Assembly (NCBI GenBank): GCA_964034945.1
Contig: OZ035961.1
Location: 46,860,184-46,924,183, forward strand
Source of the DNA: Chrysopilus asiliformis
Lineage: Eukaryota; Arthropoda; Insecta; Diptera; Rhagionidae
Reading direction: 5' to 3'
DNA length: 64,000 nucleotides
How positions within the stretch are numbered: the stretch's first letter is position 1; each line of letters opens with the position of its first letter. Shown here one piece after another: positions 56,681-64,000 of this stretch. The notes under the pieces are model-generated. The model was given only the letters and a program-made list of their open reading frames with translations, was not told the origin of the DNA and did no database searches. The position numbers and the translations under genes were made by a program.

Positions 56681-57092
56681 CGAGGTTTACTTTTAAGTTA
56701 TCGAGGTAAAAAAAACATTGATTAATATATGGAAGTTTGAGGGGATTGAAAAATCTTCGAATTATCAAGGAATTCGGGTTATCGAGGTCCCACTGTGCTA
56801 TTTTAAACTATTACTACACTGAAACCCCGAAAAGAAATCTCTATCTTACTCCATGTTATTTTACTTCGATAACTTGAAAGTAAATCTTGATAAGTCGAAG
56901 TTTTACATGTTTCTGGACAAGGAGTCGGACCTCAACAAGTAGTTTTTTTTTGCCCAGAAACCACAGTAACTCGAAAAATTGCGGCCTCAATATCTCGAAG
57001 TTTATTGCTTTTAACCTCGATTAATTGAATCTCGATAACTCGGGTTTTCTTTTGTACTCGTCAACTTGACTTATCGAGGTTTCACTGTGTGA
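56681..57092. mobile_element. pogo/Tigger-like MITE remnants
   Basis: CACTGAAACCCCG at about 56816 and TTATCGAGGTTTCACTGTG ending at about 57091 resemble the CAGTGAAACCTCGATAA-type ends of pogo/Tigger elements. A second end (TATCGAGGTCCCACTGTG) lies at about 56794, so two worn copies abut. Internal words such as TCGATAA and TTATCGAGG repeat throughout. Confidence 0.55.
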
Positions 57093-57129
57093 CCAAGGTA
57101 GCGATATGTTGATAATGTTATTTTCTACA

Positions 57130-57720
57130 TAGGATAAATGATTATCAAATTATATTCTGATAGTTTTATCGGTTTATATGAAAATCATAAAGAAGTATAT
57201 TAGATCGTTTCGTTTGTAACGCCTCGCACCAATCGTCCGACACAAAATTGAACAACTCCAGGGTGTTTGGGATAACAAACGATTTTGATTTTCGCATGCC
57301 CGCCCGTCTATCTGTCTGTGAATACCATAACCTTCGAAAGAATTAAGGTAGAAACTTGCAATTATCTTTCGAAGGTTATGGTATTCACAGGCAGATATTC
57401 ACAGACAGGGCTAAGTTCTTGAACGGGCAAAACTGGACCATTTCTTCTCTCCTCCCCCATACAACCGTGAAGATCTTTAGCAATTTCCTCGAAAACGGTG
57501 AGTCCTATTGAAATATTTGTAAAGGTAAAATGTGTTTAGAATATGATTTTACATAACTCATCCATAAAAAATCCAATCGGATACTTCGGATACTTCCTCC
57601 TCCTCTCCGTCCTCTTTATCCTCCTTATACAAATGGATTTTTGAAAAAAAAAATATTTTGACGATTTGCCTCTGAAAATGGTAGCTTTTCTTATGTTTAT
57701 TTCTATTATTTCCCGCGTTT
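57130..57720 (+). repeat. Dispersed GTTTGTAACGC...GTCCGTC-type repeat
   Basis: GTTTGTAACGCC, then CAGGGTGTTTGGGATAAC, GCCCGCCCGTCTATCTGTCT, CTAAGTTCTTGAACGGGCAA and GATTTTACATAACTC appear in order. They match 480-850, 52790-53120, 60459-60770 and 61319-61680 in parts. Within it, CCATAACCTTCGAAAG is repeated inversely at 57360, a local foldback. Confidence 0.65.
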
Positions 57721-57913
57721 CCCATTGTTTTTTAAAGAGATAAACAGAAATGGTATCATATGCTTCCGTTTTGTATGCAAAAAATTGCAATACAACACAG
57801 GTAGTACAGGCATTAGCTTTTGTGTTTCAAATTCAGTTGTTACACTGTTTTTTTTTTTAACTTTAAACATAAATTTGCATAACATGTTTCAAAATTTTTA
57901 TAAAAAATTTCAG

Positions 57914-58263
57914 CATACAACGGATTTCAATGTAATACTTTTAGACCAGATTGGAAAAGGGAGTTAGATTATTGGACTTTTGCCAAAAAAATTATGGATA
58001 TGCAGCATCAGGAACCTTACAATGATAAATCTTTATTAGTTCCATTAAAACAGCAGAATATAGTTGCTGGGTCATCACAGGATGTTAAGGAGAAAAAGCC
58101 TAGACCAATCCGGGGTCGTTGTTCCTTGTGCTCCCACAGCAAAAAAAATGACTACAAATATAGCAACCGCTGTGATATTTGCCAACGAGCAGTTTGTCCA
58201 GAACATTCCACTAAAACATTGATTTGCAAATTCTGTTCCCTTAACTATCAATACATGCAATAA
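57914..58263 (+). CDS. mod(mdg4): mod(mdg4) alternative 3' exon 12, piggyBac-type cysteine-rich module
   Basis: Acceptor AAAATTTCAG ends at 57913. The phase-1 join gives a 116-residue tail, AYNGFQCNTFRPDWKRELDY, then a linker, and from about residue 70 GRCSLCSHSKK, RCDICQRAVCPEHS and LICKFC. The spacing C-x2-C, C-x2-C-x4-C-x2-H, C-x2-C is that of the C-terminal cysteine-rich domain of piggyBac transposases, which binds transposon end DNA in that family. No catalytic part is present. AATAAA is at about 58398. A domesticated transposase end used as an isoform tail is the likeliest reading. A RING/PHD-like finger is the alternative. Confidence 0.72.
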
Positions 58264-59291
58264 CTGTGGTATTAACATAAAAAAAATTGTCCAACCGTTC
58301 CTCTTTACAGCACCAAAAATATAGACAAAACTAATCGTAATTGTTTTTTATGATTTGTGAAACTAATGAACAAGAATTTGAAAATTTTTTATTTAAAATA
58401 AAGAAATTTTATGAAAAAAAACGAATAATATAGGTGGTAACACGAAATATTTTAATATATTATTTTAAACTTGAACCTTATTTTGAATGGCACTTATTTT
58501 TTGATCTAATTTAACTTTCAAATAGAGTTTAGGATACATGAAATATCAAGCGTTTCACGACAAATCTAGACGCTATCCGTTCTATAAAAGATTTACAATT
58601 GCACAAACAACCAAATAAGATAATAATTATGCAAATAATAAATAAGCAGTTATCATGTCACCGTTAAGTGGCTTGAGCTTTATTTTAAACATCATATTTG
58701 TTTTGATGAAGAAAGGACTATGCAAGAATCGGTGTTTTTTGTGCCTGTGGTTAATTTCTGACTTTTTCGATAGTGAACAGTCTCGAGTTTCAATCATATT
58801 AAGGCTCAACAACCATCGACTTGAAGAGGGTGATGAGGGTCGTAAATCCGTTAACGAAACTGGACTTACGTTTATTTTTCTGACTTACGTTTATACTTGG
58901 ACAATATTACAAATTCACAACTTTTTAGTGAAAAAAATTTATTAAGAAGAGTCGATGCCAATTGCAATAGAATCCGTCGGAAGTATCGGCTTATGACTTT
59001 CGGTTTATGTACACAATTTCAATCCCTTATTATACATGCATGATAATTTTTTTAAAATCAGAAAACTAGAATATTTTGATGTAAAAAACGTTCAGTTCCT
59101 CACATTTTTTTAAGTATGTAGAATATTATTTGAAAAGTCGAATTGCCGATTTATTTGATTTTATTTCCAATTAAATAAGTTCGTTTGAAAGTAAAATTTA
59201 GTTAAAAAGCAAATTTTATATAATTTTGAAGGTGATTTTTATGTCTATTTAAAATGTTTAAATTATGCTGACCATCTTTATATTATTTTAG
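58264..59291 (+). other. Spacer, no exon recognised
   Basis: The frame 58655-58945 is hydrophobic and AT-driven, with no fitting acceptor. Otherwise only 3'UTR-like sequence to about 58410. Confidence 0.35.
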
Positions 59292-59900
59292 GGTACAGGA
59301 TTTCAACAAAATCCGTCGAGGCTCTACAACATGAATTCACACGGCTATGTGAAAGTGTGACAAATTCAATAACAGAACTCAAGAATGAAATTAGAATGCA
59401 AAATGTGACCCATGAGTCCGTGTCTTTTATCGAAAAAGTACCCTTTTTGACTATGAAAGAAGTTGATGATTTTGAAGCCAGGTTATCAATCGATGCTACT
59501 AAATTTTTAGAATTGGTAAGATACTTAAAAAACGCCACTTTTTCGATGTTAAACAATGCTACTTTTGTATTTTAGGAGAACGTATTTAAAGCTCGTGGAT
59601 CAACTGAACTACAGAAATTTGTAAAAGGCTCATTAAGGATGATTTTCGATGATAAAGTGGCCTGCCAATTTTCATGGCTAGGCAAAAATAATAAAAAAGC
59701 TGCAAAAACATTGAAAACTGTGGAAGCATTAAAATGTGATAAATTGAAAGTTTCTTGCAGAATTTATACTTACCGTTTGCATTTTAGATGCGTTTTTCGT
59801 CAAATTTCCTGGAACCCCCGAGGAGTTATTCGTTAGACATGCAATGCGACATTTCCACTATGCAAAAGAGCGTTTGGTTAAGAAGAAAAAAACTAATTGA
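59292..59900 (+). CDS. mod(mdg4): mod(mdg4) alternative 3' exon set 13, DUF4806-like (three exons)
   Basis: Exon a 59292-59515 (acceptor ATTATTTTAG) reads GYRISTKSVEALQHEFTRLC to KFLEL. A 60-nt intron follows. Exon b 59576-59735 reads ENVFKARGSTELQKFVKG to VEALK. A 52-nt intron follows (donor GTGATA, weak). Exon c 59788-59900 reads AFFVKFPGTPEELFVRHA to KKKKTN. The 165-residue tail has a coiled-coil-like start, then VPFLTMKEVDDFEARL, FSWLG and a C-terminal helix RHFHYAKER, matching the DUF4806 pattern of set 5. Without the second intron the frame stops after a different short tail. AATAAA is at about 59907. Confidence 0.7.
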
Positions 59901-60458
59901 AAACCAATAAAAAACTAAAATGCTACAAAAATAGGGAGCATTTTTTTGTGTTTGACATAAATTGATTTGATATTTATCGATCTTGTTGTAAACATTAATT
60001 TTGTAAATAAAACACTGAAAAATAAAAAGAAAATAATTGTTTTACACTTTGTTTTCTTTCTTCAAAAATTTGTGCATGAAATGTTGGTTGAACGCGTTAA
60101 GTTAATAAAAACAGTTTCTTGTTAAATAAAGATAACATGCTACCGCTACGGTGACCATATTTTTTTTTATCTAGAAAATAAAGGACAAATACACTTTTTA
60201 TAAGTAAAATAAATGCCCAAAAAGCACAAATTTTTTGTTAATAAAAAAAGCTATTACCAGCAAGTAGTAATTGTGAAATACCTTTTATGATGTGATTTTA
60301 AAACTTTGAAAACAGTTTTTCTGTTGGAATTTCCAATCAGGTAATGAAACTTAAGGGATTTTTTTAAACAAATTTTTAAAGTGTACTAAAAATTAAAAAA
60401 AAAAACTTTTACGTAGATAAAAGTGTTGAGAATTTTTGCATAATAACTTTTATCTTGT
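59901..60458 (+). other. Spacer, nothing recognised
   Basis: 3'UTR of set 13, then AT-rich sequence. Confidence 0.35.
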
Positions 60459-60770
60459 TTTTATACCCGTATGGTGAAACCAAAGGGTATATTAGATTTG
60501 CCTTACCGTTTGTAACGCCAAGATCCCGTCATCACACAAAAAAATGAATTACACCAGTGTGTTTAGACTGATAAAAAAAGTTAAATTTTTTTTTCAAAAT
60601 CCGATTGGAATAAATTTAAAAAAATCTTATTGGAAAGTTTGACTTGAAAGTGGAATTTTGGTACAACTGTTCGAATTTTGATACGAATATCACCATACGG
60701 GTCTCCAATGATTGCCAGATTGGCATTTATAGCTTTTGTTATGTTTATGTTTGAGGCTAAATTCCTACGT
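60459..60770 (+). repeat. Dispersed TATACC...GTTTGTAACGCC repeat, copy
   Basis: Starts TTTTTATACCCGTATGGTGA and continues AAGGGTATATTAGATTTGCC, GTTTGTAACGCCAAGATCCC and TACACCAGTGTGTTTAG. The first about 110 nt are nearly identical to 61319-61430. The architecture resembles the abundant TATACC.../GTTTGTAACGC.../GTCCGTCTGTC repeats of Drosophila genomes. Confidence 0.7.
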
Positions 60771-61318
60771 AAAATTATTTTTATTTTTGTACAATTTAAC
60801 AGTTTGTTTCTTAAAAAAAATATTTCTTTTATAATTTTTAACCTTGCTCTGAAAAGGTAGTATGTTACAGCAGAAATGCGAACATGGTATTTTTACACGG
60901 TAAGAATTTAGGAAATTTCCACGCTCGTTTCTAAATTATGTAGACTATTTACTGAAGGCTATGGAAATGTGTTTTACGTGATTATGTATGTTGTCATTCT
61001 TTTGAATTCGAAAAATCGGAATTGTGGATAGTAGTCATAATCGCTAGTTTTGAAAGTTTGTTAGAGAAGTGAAGACCGCTAGTAGAGAAAAGGTTGATGC
61101 ACAGACACGACACGAAATGGTGCAAAACGGTAACAAAATGGCGAAGGCAACTTGTATGCACACTTAATGAACCGGCGACGAAAGTAAAACTGCATTTAGT
61201 TCAGTTTTATTTCGTGAGGAAGCAAAATAAATGCTGCAACATCCCTGTATTTTTTGTGACACATATCATACAATTCTATACTTTCCCTCACAAGTTCAGC
61301 TATTTTCTCTAAAAACGT
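60771..61318 (+). other. Spacer, nothing recognised
   Basis: The frame 61094-61312 has no acceptor in the needed phase and no motif. Confidence 0.35.
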
Positions 61319-61680
61319 TTTTATACCAGTATGGTGAAACCGAAGGGTATATTAAGTTTGCCTTACCGTTTGTAACGCCAAGATCCCGTTATCACACACA
61401 AAAATAAATTACACCAGTGTGTTGAGAATCATAAAAAAAAAATTGAATTTTGCATGTCCGTCCGTCTGTGGCGCGGATTGCGGGTGCACGGATTGAGCCA
61501 GAGACTTGAAATTTTATGCAGATTCGTTTTTCGTTAAATGCAAGGCTAAGTTCATTAATGGGCCAAAATTGACCATTAGGGGAGAACCTCCCATACGAAC
61601 GAAAAAGTTTTTTGCGAATATCTAAAAAACGGTGCATCTTATCAAAAAAGTACAAGACCAAAAGTTATTTAAGTTGTTAC
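61319..61680 (+). repeat. Dispersed TATACC...GTTTGTAACGCC repeat, longer copy
   Basis: Begins TTTTATACCAGTATGGTGAA and continues GTTTGTAACGCCAAGATCCC, TGCATGTCCGTCCGTCTGTG, GAGACTTGAAATTTTATGCA, GGCTAAGTTCATTAATGGGC and ACGGTGCATCTTATC. This copy links the 5' block seen at 60459 with the downstream blocks seen at 480 and 57290, showing they are one family. Confidence 0.72.
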
Positions 61681-62096
61681 AGATAACCATTAAAATTTCA
61701 TATTATGTCGCTTGTTAACAAGAGAATATAATGTGCCTTTTGCAAAAAGGAAAACATTTGACATGTATTTATTTATTTACTTATTTACAATATCGCTACG
61801 GAACAGATATGAGTCCAATAACTCAATAGCGTACAAAATTAAAATAGAAAAATTGAAAATTTAGATAAAATGAAGCTTTATATAAATAAAATAGATTAAA
61901 AAATTTCTGCATTTAGCCAAATAATTAGTTTACGGCGAAAAGTTAAGTATGGTATGTCCAAAGAACCAAATTGAAAGTTATCATGATTTCTTGGTAGCCG
62001 TACTAGTGGGGAATGAAAATATGGATTTATCGTAGCTCGAGGCTGTGTAAAAATTAGATTAAGCCTGTTGGGAAAATTTAAGTATCTAACACAGGG

Positions 62097-62572
62097 ACTA
62101 CATTGACTTTTATTTTTGGTGTACCAGCAAAACTGTTTGCTAAAAAGCCAGTGTGGACCAATCTGGTTTACCAGTTTTTCTGGTAAGACAGTGCTGGTAT
62201 ACCATTTTCGTAGACAGCGCTGGTATACCAGATTTTGACAGGCAACCAAATTAAAATGGCGGAAACTAAATTTTCGAGAAAATATATATGGGAGCTTATC
62301 ATTATTTTACGAAAAAAGGAATTGTTAATGGAATACACATTCTAGATATTACAATAGAGTCGATTTGAGAGGGCAAAGGGTAGATTAGTTCTTTTCCAGA
62401 CGTTTTAAAGCCAATATTTTGGGAACCATAATTTGTTGTTTCCTGTTTACTGACATTTCGCTTACTGAACTGTTTTACCAGAATTTGCCCACCAAACAAA
62501 TTTGACAGATTGCGACTAAAAGGCTTACCAGCTGGTATACCAGAAATAAAAGTCAATGTAGTCCCTGTGTTA
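62097..62572. mobile_element. MITE with TAACACAGGGACTACATTGA ends
   Basis: TAACACAGGGACTACATTGA at 62097 and its complement ending at 62572 continue inward as TTTTATTTCTGG / CCAGAAATAAAA, terminal repeats of more than 30 bp. Internal GGTATACCAG words repeat. A fragment of the same family is at 4388-4480. Confidence 0.88.
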
Positions 62573-62961
62573 GGTTAAGGCGATTGCTTAGAGTGCTATT
62601 GAAACAACCAGTAAAATAGTTTTTGCGCGCTCATTTGCTAGATTTCATTCAGTATATTTAATATTTTTATTTCACAATCATCCTTTTTGTTTGTTTGCAT
62701 TTAAACATATAACACAGTTTTTGAAATCTGTTTTGTTCTGTTTTTATAAAAATGTTCTCAAAAGTACAATGGGCCGGGTGATTAACATGAAGCAAATGTA
62801 TGTACTAGCAATTTAGCACATCTTGGTACGAAATTATATGTAAATTTAGTACTGAAACATGCTCAATTTCCAGTAAAAGCATTTGCTAGATTTTATTCAT
62901 TTGGCCCAATATAAAAAAAATCGTCAGAAAAACGGAACATTAACGAACTTTCTTCTTTCAG

Positions 62962-63359
62962 ACGTCAAACCGAAACCGGAAACTTCTTCAAACGAAAAAC
63001 TACAAAGATATGAAGTAGTGACATACGAATCGTTTTTTAAAGATTCAATTAAAAAGTCATATGAAGAGACACAACCGTATCGTCGAGATCCCTTTCGATT
63101 TAAAAAACCCACTACTTTATCGAAGGCTCTTGGCGAAGTTCCGCGCGAGGATATTTTAATGAAGCTAAAAAATGGTCATATGTTGGTGCAATTAAAAAAG
63201 AATCGTTTGAAGGGATTTTGCGTAGAATGTATTCGATCAAATCCTGGTGAAGATTATAAAGGATTCCTTCAGAAAATTTCAACGTATTGTCCAAAATGCC
63301 CTGGAGGTAATTGGATTTGCCAAAGTTGTTTTAAAAAGATTCACAAAAATTCGGATTAA
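62962..63359 (+). CDS. mod(mdg4): mod(mdg4) alternative 3' exon 14, piggyBac-type cysteine-rich module
   Basis: Acceptor TTCTTCTTTCAG ends at 62961, and the join makes DVKPKPETSSNEKLQRY. The 132-residue tail has a charged linker and then, from about residue 85, GFCVECIRSN, STYCPKCPGGNWICQSCFKK and IHKNSD. YCPKCP..x..CxxCFxxxH is the typical ending of piggyBac transposases. No catalytic region is present. Signals like TTAATAAATAAG follow at about 63389. The Met at 62883 upstream is separated by the acceptor and is not needed. It is the last alternative exon visible, and more may lie beyond the window. Confidence 0.75.
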
Positions 63360-63565
63360 TTGCTGTACTCTTTCTGTTTAGAGAAGTTTAATAAATAAGA
63401 ATTCTAAAGCAGTAAAAGCAATAAATAAGAATTCTAAAGCCGTATTTCAGTTTTTTGCTCTTTTTATTTTAATTGGTTTTTTATGTTTTGTGTATCAATA
63501 TCAGCCAACAAAGTAAATTGTTCTTGTGATTTCCTGTCAATGAAAATTTATAATTAACGGACAGT
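63360..63565 (+). other. 3' flank of exon 14
   Basis: GCAATAAATAAGAATTCTAA is nearly repeated (63391-63440), a short tandem duplication that includes the poly(A) signal. Nothing else was recognised. Confidence 0.45.
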
Positions 63566-63569
63566 GTGA

Positions 63570-63910
63570 TACAGTGGCGTGGATGGCTCAGCCAGCTTAG
63601 TGTAAATCCCACTTAGGGCAAAATAATTCCATTCGAAAAAAATTTGGAACTTTTCTGCTCATGGACCTAAACACGGACCAGGTTAGTCTTTGCCTCTTGC
63701 CGCCTGAATACTCCTCCAAGCTCTGTAACTGGACACAATGGTCGATAAGGCTATGTACTGTCGCGCCAAGTCTTTGTTGCAGTGGGATGAGGGGAGTATT
63801 CAGTGTGTGAATGGATTGTATGAATTGTTGAATGAATGAATGTCTTGAGCTGTGCTTCGGCATTAGAGGCAATTTGCCTAAAGCTCCTGGCAAAAAAAAA
63901 TAAAAAAAAG
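63570..63910 (+). mobile_element. SINE-like retroelement with A-rich tail
   Basis: Starts near GGCGTGGATGGCTCAGCCAG, which looks like a tRNA A box. It ends AATTTGCCTAAAGCTCCTGG, then an A-rich tail (CAAAAAAAAATAAAAAAAAG). The 3' end is shared with the inverted scrap at 27575-27660. A proper B box is not clear. The minus-strand frame through it (63893-63597) is not a gene. Confidence 0.55.
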
Positions 63911-64000
63911 CTTAAGATTAAAGTCCATGCGTAACTTTTCTCTTCTTCTCTATTGCTCTAAATAACAAGGCGGGACTGGGCTTGCTTAATTGAAGTGTCA

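Noticed and set aside
63597..63893. 98-codon minus-strand frame
   Set aside because: It runs antisense through the SINE-like element including its tail.
1..64000. CRISPR arrays, operons or bacterial features
   Set aside because: Introns, poly(A) signals and insect gene families show a eukaryotic nuclear sequence, and no regularly spaced repeat array is present.

Overview
This window looks like a piece of an AT-rich insect nuclear genome, most likely a dipteran. Order level is inference. The reasons are a typical 2-Cys peroxiredoxin gene with a 55-nt intron, a clear mod(mdg4) orthologue (BTB start [15 protein letters not shown]), very short internal introns (52-67 nt), and dense mariner, hAT, Harbinger, piggyBac and pogo-type elements and foldback MITEs.

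Layout. At 1.2-1.8 kb on the minus strand lies a complete two-exon peroxiredoxin (194 aa). From 1.9 to 10.4 kb is intergenic DNA made almost wholly of transposon remnants: a deleted mariner, a 1.2-kb hAT element with a perfect 8-bp target duplication, and several foldback or MITE palindromes. From about 10.9 kb to at least 63.4 kb on the plus strand lies mod(mdg4), a chromatin-insulator/BTB gene. Its common part is a 5'UTR exon, two BTB exons (11420-11697 and 11765-11904) and a third coding exon (15644-16265). Together they encode 325 residues and end in phase 1 after ...TEAQ. A 20.5-kb intron full of nested MITEs follows. It also holds a possible small nested gene (31550-32361), a possible 39-nt cassette exon and possible internal first exons.

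From 36.7 kb on there is an array of at least 14 alternative 3'-terminal exon sets. All are on the plus strand, all have an acceptor in the phase needed to join the common exon, and each is followed by an AATAAA-type signal. Nine encode FLYWCH zinc fingers. Five do not: two encode DUF4806-like domains, one a CENP-B/Psq-type helix-turn-helix, and two encode cysteine-rich modules like the C-terminus of piggyBac transposases. The likely logic is one BTB dimerisation module joined, by cis- or (as known in Drosophila) trans-splicing, to many interchangeable DNA- or protein-binding tails.

The array has grown by duplication. Exons at 39.2 and 41.9 kb are older duplicates, and those at 51.4 and 54.3 kb are near-identical products of a recent 1.7-kb duplication. 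A piggyBac-type MITE sits in only one of the two duplicated units, leaving an intact TTAA empty site in the other. The last 4 kb hold further dispersed repeats, a MITE and a SINE-like element.
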